A stretch of 64,000 bases of DNA from Prochlorococcus sp. AG-412-C21. Lineage in GTDB: Bacteria; Cyanobacteriota; Cyanobacteriia; PCC-6307; Cyanobiaceae. Made by a program: the position numbers and the translations under genes. Below are positions 33,610 through 42,719 of this stretch, one piece after another; the first letter of the stretch is position 1, and each line of letters begins with the position of its first letter. The notes under the pieces are model-generated. The model was not told the origin of the DNA. It saw only the letters and a program-made list of their open reading frames with translations, and did no database searches. Location of the stretch: the NCBI GenBank assembly GCA_003214975.1, contig QCKZ01000001.1, forward strand, positions 22,896 through 86,895. The letters run 5' to 3'.

Positions 33610-35907
33610 ATGGAGAGCATTCAATTAAGTATCACAGGAATGAAATGTGGAGGCTGTGTTAATACTGTTGAAAAAATATTGAAAAATTATGATGGAATTG
33701 AAAATGTTTCTGTTAACTTACTCACTGAAAGTGCATATTTTACAATTAACCAGAAACATATAGAAGTAGAAACAATTCTTGAAAACTTAAAAGAAAGTGG
33801 TTTCCCATCAAAGATTTACATAAATGATTTCTCAAAAAAAATCAATAAAGCAGAATTAGAAAAAAAAAAGAAATGGAATAATCAATGGCAAAAACTAACT
33901 TTTGCACTATTACTTTTACTATTTTCAGGTTTAGGTCATCTTGCAGAAGGAAGATATATAAACTTTCCAATATTAGGTAATATATTTTTTCACGCCTCAT
34001 TAGCAACATTAGCTTTACTATTGCCTGGAAGAGGAATAATTATTAATGGATTTAAATCATTTATAAAGAACCGTCCAGATATGGATTCTTTAGTGGCTAT
34101 AGGAGTAACTAGCGCATACATAACAAGTCTTCTGTCCTTAATATTCCCTGCCACTGGTTTTCCTTGTTTTTTTAATGAACCAGTTATGCTACTTGGATTT
34201 ATTCTTATTGGGCGTTTCTTAGAAGAAAGAGCTAGATATCAAACTGGTTCATCCATTGGAGAGTTATTAGATCTTCAACCTGAAATGGCAAATATTTACA
34301 CAGAAGATAATCAAATAAAGTCAATAAGAGTAAACACCTTAAAACCTGATCAAGAGATTCAAGTTTTAGCAGGAGACAGAGTACCTGCTGACTGCATTGT
34401 TACTCAAGGCAATTCATATGTTGATGTCTCACATATTACTGGAGAATCCAAACCTATAGAAGTAAAAGAAGGCGAGAATTTATCCAGTGGATCTTTAAAT
34501 CTAAATTCAACTCTTAGACTAAAAGTGCAGAAAGTAGGAGGCGATTCTTCTCTGGCAAAACTAGTAAATCTTATCGAGTCTGTAAACGCTAATAAACCTC
34601 CCATTCAAAGAATTGCTGATAAAATTGCAGGCAAATTTACTTACTTTGTACTCATATTTGCGACTTTAAGTTTCTTTTTCTGGTGGAAGGGGGCAAAACA
34701 AATTTGGCCTGATTTATTAAGTCATAATCATCATCAATTTATCACAAACTCAAGCCACACACTTCATAGTTCGCTTGGTAGTAATGCTGAAAATTTCCTA
34801 AGTTTAGCAATTCAATTGTCAATTGCTGTTTTAGTAATAGCTTGTCCTTGTGCACTAGGTTTAGCTACTCCAACAGTAATCACTGTCGCATCAGGTAAAG
34901 CTGCAAAAAAAGGTATTTTATTTAAAGGAGGTGACAAAATAGAGATGGCTTCAAAAATTAATCATATTATTTTTGATAAGACTGGTACCTTAACAAAAGG
35001 AAAGCCTTTCATTGTTGATTATAAAAATAATAATGATCATTCATTCTTATTAAGAGTAGCTGCCAGTTTAGAAAATGAAAGCAGACATCCAATTGCAAAT
35101 GCATTAATTCAAGAGGCCCAAAAACAAAACTTAATTTTATTTCCAATTAAAAAAATTTTCACCGAGTCAGGTAGAGGTATTTCTGGAGAACTTGATTCAA
35201 TTGATGGAATTATCAATATTGGAAATGTTGAATGGCTACAGAGCAAAGGAATAATTATTGATAGTAATGCTAAGAAAGTCATTGAAAATGAAGAGACACA
35301 AACGAATACAATTATTGGAGTGAGTATCAAAGACAAGTTATTTGGCTTTATTTTGTTAGGAGATTTACTCAGGGAAGATTCAATTAAAACAGTTCAAAAT
35401 TTAAGAGAAAACAAATTTAAAATTAATATTTTAAGTGGAGATAGAAAACAGACAGTTTTAGCGTTAGCAAAAAAAATTGGTTGTAAAGAAACGGAAGTAA
35501 AATGGGATCTTCTTCCTCAAATGAAACTTAAGATTATAGAAAATTTAAAAATCAATAATAAAGTGGCTATGATTGGTGATGGAATTAATGATGTCCCAGC
35601 CTTAGCATCCTCGGACTTAGGAATTGCAGTGGGATCAGGGACTCAAATAGCCAAGGCAAATGCAGATGTAGTATTAATGGGAGATCAACTCAATGGATTA
35701 CCCTACGCATTGAATCTTGCAAAAAAAACTATAAGAAAAATAAAGCAGAATCTAATATGGGCTTTCGGTTACAACTTACTAGCTATACCTATAGCCGCCG
35801 GAATTTTATTCCCCAAATACGGTATTCTTCTTACTCCCTCAATAGCAGCCTTATTAATGGCTACTAGCTCTATTACAGTTGTAATTAATGCTTTATCTTT
35901 GGATTAA
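33610..35907 (+). CDS. Copper-type P1B ATPase
   Basis: HMA domain GMKCGGCVNTVEKIL; CPCALGLATPT; DKTGTLTKGKP; GDGINDVPAL. Confidence 0.93.
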   Translation: MESIQLSITGMKCGGCVNTVEKILKNYDGIENVSVNLLTESAYFTINQKHIEVETILENLKESGFPSKIYINDFSKKINKAELEKKKKWNNQWQKLTFALLLLLFSGLGHLAEGRYINFPILGNIFFHASLATLALLLPGRGIIINGFKSFIKNRPDMDSLVAIGVTSAYITSLLSLIFPATGFPCFFNEPVMLLGFILIGRFLEERARYQTGSSIGELLDLQPEMANIYTEDNQIKSIRVNTLKPDQEIQVLAGDRVPADCIVTQGNSYVDVSHITGESKPIEVKEGENLSSGSLNLNSTLRLKVQKVGGDSSLAKLVNLIESVNANKPPIQRIADKIAGKFTYFVLIFATLSFFFWWKGAKQIWPDLLSHNHHQFITNSSHTLHSSLGSNAENFLSLAIQLSIAVLVIACPCALGLATPTVITVASGKAAKKGILFKGGDKIEMASKINHIIFDKTGTLTKGKPFIVDYKNNNDHSFLLRVAASLENESRHPIANALIQEAQKQNLILFPIKKIFTESGRGISGELDSIDGIINIGNVEWLQSKGIIIDSNAKKVIENEETQTNTIIGVSIKDKLFGFILLGDLLREDSIKTVQNLRENKFKINILSGDRKQTVLALAKKIGCKETEVKWDLLPQMKLKIIENLKINNKVAMIGDGINDVPALASSDLGIAVGSGTQIAKANADVVLMGDQLNGLPYALNLAKKTIRKIKQNLIWAFGYNLLAIPIAAGILFPKYGILLTPSIAALLMATSSITVVINALSLD

Positions 35908-36546
35908 ATGAAAGGAAAATTTATTGTTATTGAAGGTATTGATGGATGTGGCAAAACTACCCAAATAGATGAACTATCTAAATGGCTTCCAAGTAGTGGT
36001 CTAATAAATAAAGATTCTAAAATAATCAAGACAAGAGAGCCAGGAGGAAGCCAATTAGGCAAAAAACTCAGAGGACTGATTCTTGATAACAATGAAAATA
36101 ACAAGCCTTCATCCCTTGCCGAATTATTGCTTTATTCGGCTGATAGAGCTGAGCATGTTTCAAAAATTATTTCACCTGCTTTAAATAATAATGATTGGGT
36201 AATTAGTGATAGATTTTCCGATTCTACCCTTGCATATCAAGGTTATGGAAGAAACATAAATTTAGAAATAATTAAAAATATTGAATCTATTGTTTGTCAA
36301 GGAGAATATCCTGACCTAACTTTCTTCTTAGAAATTTCTCCAGAAGCAAGTATCTTGCGAAGAAAAAATCAAATTCCAGATAGAATAGAATCAGAAGGTA
36401 TTAGATTTTTAGAAAAAGTAAATGAAGGCTTCAAAATAATTGCTAAAGAAAAAAACTGGAAAGTAATATCTGCCTCACAAAATATTAAAACTATTGCTAA
36501 TCAAATTAAAGAGACTGTATTAAACAATTTTTCTAATAAAAAATGA
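35908..36546 (+). CDS. tmk: Thymidylate kinase
   Basis: [28 protein letters not shown]. Confidence 0.95.
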   Translation: MKGKFIVIEGIDGCGKTTQIDELSKWLPSSGLINKDSKIIKTREPGGSQLGKKLRGLILDNNENNKPSSLAELLLYSADRAEHVSKIISPALNNNDWVISDRFSDSTLAYQGYGRNINLEIIKNIESIVCQGEYPDLTFFLEISPEASILRRKNQIPDRIESEGIRFLEKVNEGFKIIAKEKNWKVISASQNIKTIANQIKETVLNNFSNKK

Positions 36547-37505
36547 TTGAGGTTAAAAAAAATAATTTTTTGTTTAATGAAGAAGTCAATAAATGCCTTG
36601 AAAGCATAATTAAAAAAAAATCATTTGCTAATGGTTATATATTTTATGGTGCAGAAGGATTAGGTAAAAAACAAACTGCTCTTCAATTTATAAAAGAGAT
36701 TTTCAAACAATATTCCCCGAGCGGAAATATTGAAGAGAGAATTACCAATAATAACCACCCTGACTTTCTCATTATTGAACCTAGTTCTCTTTTGGAGGAT
36801 AAAAGATTAAAAAGTTCAGATCTTGAAAAAACAACAAAAAGTAGATCTGAGGTTATTAAAATTGCTCAAATACGTAATATCAAAACTTTTCTTGGTCAAA
36901 AATCAATAAACTCGGGGGGGAAAATTATTTTGATTATTGATGCACACCTACTAAACGAAGCAGCCTCAAATTGCCTCTTGAAAACCTTAGAAGAACCTAG
37001 TAATGGCATTTTTATTTTATTAACATCAAAATTAAATATTCTCTTAGATACAGTAATTTCAAGATGTCAAATAGTTAGGTTTCGATCGTTTTCTAGAACA
37101 CAAATAAATTCTATTTTAAAAGATCACTTAGATTCATCTAAATTCAATATTAATAGAAAATTTAAAATTGAAGACTTAATAAAATCTGCGAATGGATCGC
37201 CAGGTCAACTATTAAAGAACATTGAAATTTGGCATGAATTATCAGATGAAATTACAAATAAATTAGATTCTCCAATAACAAATAGTCTAGAAATTTTAGA
37301 AGTATCTAAATTAATATCTGAACAATTAGATATTCATAAACAGATTTGTTTAGTCAATTTGATTCAAATTATTTGGTGGAGAAAGACAAAAAATGTTGAT
37401 CTAGTAAAAAAACTTGAAAATTTAAAATTTCACTTAAGAAAAAACATTCAACCAAGGTTGGCATGGGAAATTACTTTTTTAAAAATTTCATTGAGAGATA
37501 TATGA
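36543..37505 (+). CDS. holB: DNA polymerase III delta' subunit
   Basis: [28 protein letters not shown]; 4-bp overlap with tmk. Confidence 0.85.
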   Translation: MIEVKKNNFLFNEEVNKCLESIIKKKSFANGYIFYGAEGLGKKQTALQFIKEIFKQYSPSGNIEERITNNNHPDFLIIEPSSLLEDKRLKSSDLEKTTKSRSEVIKIAQIRNIKTFLGQKSINSGGKIILIIDAHLLNEAASNCLLKTLEEPSNGIFILLTSKLNILLDTVISRCQIVRFRSFSRTQINSILKDHLDSSKFNINRKFKIEDLIKSANGSPGQLLKNIEIWHELSDEITNKLDSPITNSLEILEVSKLISEQLDIHKQICLVNLIQIIWWRKTKNVDLVKKLENLKFHLRKNIQPRLAWEITFLKISLRDI

Positions 37506-37508
37506 AAT

Positions 37509-38291
37509 TTAATCTATTGCAGAATTTATTAAATCAGGATTTCTTGCTTCAATAAACTCTTGTTTGGCAGCTTCAACTTGAGAACCAATAGGTAACTCGA
37601 GACAATATCCTGCTCCATATACAGTTTTTATATATGTAGGCTTACGAGGATCAGGCTCTAGCTTAGTACGTAAGTGTCTAATATGAACTCTTATTGTCTC
37701 AATATCATCGTCAGGTTCATATCCCCATACTTCTTTAAGAATCAATGCTGGTGATACAGTTTGACCATGCCTTTGTAAAAGACAATGAAGTAATTCAAAT
37801 TCCAGATGTGTCAATCTAACAGGAGATTCAAACCAAATAACTTCAAATCTTTCTGGCACAAGAGTGAGAGGCCCATAATTTAAAATTTCTTGCTGGTTAC
37901 TAGAATTCAACTGTTTTCTATTGGCTCTCCTTAATAAAGCTTTAATGCGTACATGTAATTCTTCTAAATCAAATGGTTTAGTAATGTAATCATCAGCTCC
38001 AGAATTAAAACCAGTAACTTTGTCTTTAAGACCACCCAATGCTGTTATCATCAAAATTGGGATATTTGATGTTCTTTCATCTCTTCTAAGTCGCTGACAT
38101 AGAGTTAATCCATCAACACTTGGTAACATTAAATCTAAGAGTATTAAATCTGGTGAGTATTGAAGAGCTAATGCTTGACCTTTAATGCCATCTTCGGCTT
38201 TTAGGACATCAAAACCTGAATGTTCTAGATGCCTAGCCACTAAATCACGCATATCACGGTCATCTTCAATTAATAGGATTGAAATTTTCAT
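37509..38291 (-). CDS. rpaA: OmpR-type response regulator RpaA
   Basis: [55 protein letters not shown]. Confidence 0.9.
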   Translation of the reverse strand: MKISILLIEDDRDMRDLVARHLEHSGFDVLKAEDGIKGQALALQYSPDLILLDLMLPSVDGLTLCQRLRRDERTSNIPILMITALGGLKDKVTGFNSGADDYITKPFDLEELHVRIKALLRRANRKQLNSSNQQEILNYGPLTLVPERFEVIWFESPVRLTHLEFELLHCLLQRHGQTVSPALILKEVWGYEPDDDIETIRVHIRHLRTKLEPDPRKPTYIKTVYGAGYCLELPIGSQVEAAKQEFIEARNPDLINSAID

Positions 38292-38694
38292 ATTTATAGA
38301 CTATTAAATTAAAATTAAAATTTTTGTAATATGATTCTCTCAAGAATTTAGAAAGATTGCTGAATTAATGTAAACAATTTTATCAATTAGATTATCAATT
38401 AACCCAATAATAGCAAGGTATTAAAGAGAAATTACAAATTGAAAAAAAGTTTAAATTTTATAATTTCTTTCGTTTTTATTAACTATTTCTTAATAATCAG
38501 AAGAATATTTGAAATAAATACCGATTCAATTTGAAAGAATATCTAATTCAAAATACCATAGCAATGTACCTGAAAATGGAATTAAATGGTAATTCTCGGT
38601 TTTCAAGTCGGCTCTAAATCATTTTATATTTTTAAATTTTTTCTGAATGTTTAACTTAAGAATTTTGTCTATATTAAAAAAAATCTAAGTATTT

Positions 38695-39054
38695 ATGAAA
38701 AAGAAGTCATTTATCTATTCTGATTTATCAAAAAAACAACTAGAAAATCTTAAAGAATTTTATGTTCAAAAAAAAGTTGAATCGATGAGCCATCAAGAAC
38801 TTAAAAAATATGTACTAGAAATTATTTCTCATCAGATAAAAGATACTATTGGTAAAGAAGAAGAAATGGAAGCATGGAGAGAAATGTCAGATTTTTTTGG
38901 AGAGCAATTTGAAATTATTATCTTAGAAATACAAACAAAATATAGTGACGATAAAAACGTTTTTGAAACAGAAATAGATCCTCAGAAACAAAGATTGGAA
39001 TTACTTGAAAGGAATAATTTAGATCAAGAAAAAAAGGATATGTGGGTTGACTGA
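38695..39054 (+). CDS. Hypothetical small, charged, probably helical protein (accessory region)
   Basis: 119-aa ORF from ATG; no recognised domain. Confidence 0.6.
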   Translation: MKKKSFIYSDLSKKQLENLKEFYVQKKVESMSHQELKKYVLEIISHQIKDTIGKEEEMEAWREMSDFFGEQFEIIILEIQTKYSDDKNVFETEIDPQKQRLELLERNNLDQEKKDMWVD

Positions 39055-39578
39055 AATTTCCTGAAGGAGTAATTAATATCACTCAAAAAAATATTTTTGA
39101 ATATGTGAACTTAATAATCAATTAAAGAACTGATTTTATTTGTTTTAATGGAGAATTTGATAATAAATGTTATCAAAACTGTTCTTAAAACTTGTCATTA
39201 TTTTTATTAGATATACTTGTAGTTAGATATATTATAAAATATAATTAATGTTCTAAATACTGTTCTAAATAATATATTAAATTAACTTTCTTTACTATTT
39301 TCTTGTCATATATTCAAATTTTTACCGAATTTGAAAATTTTAAATACCTTGAGTTAACAACAAAATAAAAAAGGGATTGTTTCTTTGCCCTCTACAAGTC
39401 ACATAAAACTGAATATCAACAAAATTGAATAAGTATTTTAAACTCCTGAATTATTTATACTCCAGCTAAATGAAGAAATATAGTCTTAAAAAATAAAAAG
39501 CATCTATACTCGGGTATTAATACCATATGAATTACAAGTATAAAAGAGGACAATATAGGTATAGATCTAGGAAGTTTT

Positions 39579-39761
39579 ATGAAACTATTCAATCATTTCA
39601 ATGTCCTTCCAAGATACCTAACTGCATTTAATTATGCAGGGTTAAACTTGAACGACACTCCACAAGAATTAGAGCAATGTCCTCAGGAATTCCAAAATTT
39701 TTGGGATAAGGAATGTAGAGAACATCCGACTAATCAGAATTGTTTAATTTATTGTGACTAA
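39579..39761 (+). CDS. Hypothetical 60-aa protein with Cys-rich C-terminus
   Basis: ORF with ECREHPTNQNCLIYCD tail. Confidence 0.5.
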   Translation: MKLFNHFNVLPRYLTAFNYAGLNLNDTPQELEQCPQEFQNFWDKECREHPTNQNCLIYCD

Positions 39762-39823
39762 AAAAACTAATTTCTTCCTGAACATTTACCTTATAATCAA
39801 GGATCAATAAAAAATTAGTTCAT

Positions 39824-39850
39824 AAAAAAAAGACTCCCTTAGAAGTCTTT
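39824..39850 (-). terminator. Rho-independent terminator attached to an orphan tRNA-Asn 3' fragment
   Basis: Minus strand: AAAGACT-TCTAAGGG-AGTCTTT followed by T-run. Confidence 0.8.
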
Positions 39851-39858
39851 AGAAAATG

Positions 39859-39871
39859 AACTCCCCGGGCG
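39859..39871 (-). repeat. Duplicated 3' end of tRNA-Asn (AACTCCCCGGGCG), fragment A
   Basis: 13/13 identity to 41488-41500 at the tRNA-Asn 3' end. Confidence 0.8.
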
Positions 39872-39975
39872 AAAGTCTTAAAGAGGCGATTTGAAGTAAG
39901 TTGACTGCTTCTGAAGTAAGAAAATCGGAAAAATCCAATAAATACCGCATAAATGCCACACATTTTATTCGCATT

Positions 39976-40149
39976 ATGGACTATCAAAAACGAAATCTTT
40001 TGAGCATTAAAGAGGTCTCAAATCTAATTGGAATTTCTATTTCAACTATCAAGCGTGAAGTAGAAAAAGGTAAATTTCCACCAAAACACAAATTATCCAC
40101 TCAAAGAGTAGGTTTTCTTAAATATGAAATAGATCAGTGGATAGAATAG
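39976..40149 (+). CDS. AlpA/excisionase-like HTH DNA-binding protein (track ORF 39901-40149; ATG at 39976)
   Basis: LLSIKEVSNLIGISISTIKREVEKGKFPPKHKLSTQRVGFLKYEIDQWIE. Confidence 0.8.
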   Translation: MDYQKRNLLSIKEVSNLIGISISTIKREVEKGKFPPKHKLSTQRVGFLKYEIDQWIE

Positions 40150-40187
40150 GAAAGAGGCAATTGGTTATAGTTCTCTTTGGACTATGA

Positions 40188-40559
40188 CTATTCTATTAAT
40201 TTCACTTTTATATCATCTTTGTATCCTTTTTTATTAATACAAAATCCACTCATGGTACTCTCAGACCAAGTATTTCTTTTTAAAGAACATAATCTATATC
40301 CATCAGTAAAAGACAAAAACAGTTTATTTTTATCCCCCTCCCAAGTATCTCTATTATCGCTATACACTTTTCCTTGATTACCAGAATCATGTATAACATT
40401 TAAATAGGTAAAAGTTCCATCTTTTTCAAAAAGAATTATTTTTTTATCGCCATCACCATAGACTGCGAACCATCCACTACCTGCTATCTCATCAGCGAAG
40501 GTTGTAACTGGAAATAATGCAAAATAAAATAATGAAATTATCTTTATCAAATTCTTCAT
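40188..40559 (-). CDS. Putative secreted hypothetical protein
   Basis: Signal peptide-like MKNLIKIISLFYFALFPVTTFADE. Confidence 0.65.
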   Translation of the reverse strand: MKNLIKIISLFYFALFPVTTFADEIAGSGWFAVYGDGDKKIILFEKDGTFTYLNVIHDSGNQGKVYSDNRDTWEGDKNKLFLSFTDGYRLCSLKRNTWSESTMSGFCINKKGYKDDIKVKLIE

Positions 40560-40640
40560 TAATAAATCTTTTTTAAGGGAATTATAATTTGATTATATTT
40601 AATTTTTTAAAAGACCCCCAGTAGCATGACATCGCATGAC

Positions 40641-40670
40641 GTTACTTGAAGTTCGTTGAAGTTAGTTGAA
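40641..40670 (+). repeat. Three tandem 10-bp repeats GTTNNTTGAA abutting tRNA-Asn 3' fragment B
   Basis: gttacttgaa gttcgttgaa gttagttgaa. Confidence 0.85.
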
Positions 40671-40691
40671 CTCCCCGGGTGAGTTCCGAAC
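40669..40691 (-). repeat. Degenerate duplicated 3' end of tRNA-Asn including T-loop, fragment B
   Basis: aactccccgggtgagttccgaac versus aactccccgggcgggattcgaac at the tRNA. Confidence 0.75.
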
Positions 40692-40753
40692 AAGTCCAAA
40701 ATGCAATGGGATGAAAGGATTTGAGAGGTATGTCTTTACATATGATGACCCTT

Positions 40754-40775
40754 ACCCGAACATTACCCGAACATT
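40754..40775 (+). repeat. Two perfect tandem ACCCGAACATT 11-mers
   Basis: acccgaacatt acccgaacatt, followed by T-run. Confidence 0.9.
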
Positions 40776-40844
40776 TTTTGATTTAATTATAATTTTTTGA
40801 GAAAATTAGAAAGAAGGGATGATCCTTACTTTTTAAAAATAGAT

Positions 40845-41291
40845 ATGTTCAAGATTTCTGCAAAATTAATAATTATTTTCAATCTATTACCACTTTCCTG
40901 CTTGGGATCTGATTACGTAATACCAAATTGGCAAAGATCAAATGGAGGAGTAAGAATTCAAAAATTTGATGAAGAACATTGTAATGGAAATAAAATTAAA
41001 TTTAATAATTCAGGATACAGTTATTCTTTGTTTACTATTCACAATTCGGAAGTAATGAATAGGCAAAATAATTGGAGGGCAGGATTAGAAAGACAACTGA
41101 TTTCACCCACCGAAATAATAATAAATTTAAAAGATGGAAGTAATTTAAGAGAAATTGGAATTTATGCAATTCAAGGAAATTGGTCAGGTTTTGAAAGTAA
41201 AAATATTAGTTATGGGAGTTCAACTGGAGGGTATTCCCTTTTTTATAAAGAAAAACAAATTTGTTACTTTGACAAATACTTAAAGAAGTAA
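40845..41291 (+). CDS. Putative secreted hypothetical protein (track ORF 40797-41291; ATG at 40845)
   Basis: Signal-like MFKISAKLIIIFNLLPLSCLGSD; two later Cys. Confidence 0.65.
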   Translation: MFKISAKLIIIFNLLPLSCLGSDYVIPNWQRSNGGVRIQKFDEEHCNGNKIKFNNSGYSYSLFTIHNSEVMNRQNNWRAGLERQLISPTEIIINLKDGSNLREIGIYAIQGNWSGFESKNISYGSSTGGYSLFYKEKQICYFDKYLKK

Positions 41292-41327
41292 ACAACTTCT
41301 ATTATCAGATTAATAATTAAGATTTTT

Positions 41328-41371
41328 ACCCGAACATTTTTTCTAAACAACCAGAACATTACCCGAACATT
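41328..41371 (+). repeat. ACC(C/A)GAACATT repeats at 41328, 41350 and 41361 (11-bp phased)
   Basis: Direct reading; same unit as 40754-40775. Confidence 0.9.
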
Positions 41372-41438
41372 TTTTCAAAAGTCATTATTTAGAAACAATT
41401 ATGATTTAAAAAAAAATTTTAAAAACTTTGTGAGTCAC

Positions 41439-41464
41439 AAAAAAAGAGACTTTTGAAAGTCTCT
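41439..41464 (-). terminator. Rho-independent terminator of tRNA-Asn
   Basis: Minus strand: AGAGACTT-TCAA-AAGTCTCT followed by T-run. Confidence 0.85.
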
Positions 41465-41489
41465 GGAAGTGATTGGAAGTGTTATTAAA

Positions 41490-41561
<72 letters not shown>

Positions 41562-41610
41562 ATATAAGATGAATTTAGCTCTTTAAAGTGCCTTATGACA
41601 AGTAAAAAAA

Positions 41611-42285
41611 TTAATTATATTGAAATTTTGATGGTTCTTGCCAGCTAGATAGAAAACCATTTTTCAACTCTGCTACTGCATCAGCGTAATTTAGTTCTTC
41701 ATAACGATGAGTAATCCATAAAGCTGATAAAGGATTTTTATGATCACTTGTAAGATTTTTAATAGTTTTTAAGACTTTTAATTGGCTGGTTTGATCAAGT
41801 AAAGCAGTAGGCTCATCCAAAAGAATAAAATTCCTATTACTAATAAGAGCACATGCAATAGTTAAGCGTTGTTTTTGCCCACCGCTTAAAGTGTGAACTG
41901 GCCTTTTTTCAAAACCATTCAGTCCCACCTGATCGAGCACATAGTCAATTTTTTTAGTAATTTCATAATCACTTATATTTTGATTAATATTAATTAGAAG
42001 TTCGCTCCTGCAATTTGGCATCAATATTTGATGATCAGGGTTTTGAAATACCATACCAATATTTGCTTTACAATTAACTATTCCATTTTTGGGTTTGATT
42101 ATTCCATTTATTAATTTCAAAAGAGTACTTTTTCCACTTCCATTTTTACCGACCACCATCCAAAATCCAGGTTTTTTTATTGAGAAATTACATTTAAAAA
42201 TTAAATTATCCTTGCTTTCAGGATATGAAAAAGAGACATCTTTAAAATGTATATGAGGTATTTCATTTTCAGAAGAATCTCTCAT
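41611..42285 (-). CDS. ABC transporter ATP-binding protein (CbiO/ECF-like)
   Basis: VGKNGSGKSTLLKLING; HTLSGGQKQRLTIACAL; LLDEPTALLD. Confidence 0.9.
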   Translation of the reverse strand: MRDSSENEIPHIHFKDVSFSYPESKDNLIFKCNFSIKKPGFWMVVGKNGSGKSTLLKLINGIIKPKNGIVNCKANIGMVFQNPDHQILMPNCRSELLININQNISDYEITKKIDYVLDQVGLNGFEKRPVHTLSGGQKQRLTIACALISNRNFILLDEPTALLDQTSQLKVLKTIKNLTSDHKNPLSALWITHRYEELNYADAVAELKNGFLSSWQEPSKFQYN

Positions 42286-42293
42286 TAATTCTA

Positions 42294-42578
42294 TTAGTCT
42301 AAGTTTAGAGAAAATCCTGGTCTTTTTGCTCCTCCTGCTACTGATGATTTTTCATAAATCTGTACAGAAATTATTTCTTGAGATCTGACAGCAATTAATT
42401 TATCTTGAACTTTGTCACACCTTAATTCAATCAGGTTCGAAGTTTCTACAGTTTCATTCATAGAATTTTTTATTTCATCATAAATTCTTTTAACATCCTC
42501 TAATTCTTTCTTCTGAATTGAGAGCGGGAAAGGTGAATATCTAAGACTTAGTTCAAGCGAATACATAATAATTATCAA
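42294..42578 (-). CDS. Conserved cyanobacterial protein (UPF0367-like)
   Basis: YSLELSLRYSPFPLSIQKKELEDVKRIYDEI...GGAKRPGFSLNLD. Confidence 0.75.
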   Translation of the reverse strand: MIIIMYSLELSLRYSPFPLSIQKKELEDVKRIYDEIKNSMNETVETSNLIELRCDKVQDKLIAVRSQEIISVQIYEKSSVAGGAKRPGFSLNLD

Positions 42579-42719
42579 AACTCCTTTATATAATAATAAA
42601 TATTCTTCCTCAGAAAGTTATTTTAGATTAAATTCTTTTGAGAAAATTATATAAAATATCTTTAAATACAATTATTATGTAAAAAGGAGATGTAATTTTG
42701 CAATTTAAATAATAATTTC

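Noticed and set aside
38441-38536. Short TTG-initiated hydrophobic ORF (about 31 aa) upstream of 38695
   Set aside because: AT-rich sequence easily yields hydrophobic short frames; no ribosome-binding or conservation evidence.
40177-40377. 66-aa plus-strand ORF in the island
   Set aside because: Antisense to 40188-40559, whose signal peptide and composition make it the better call.
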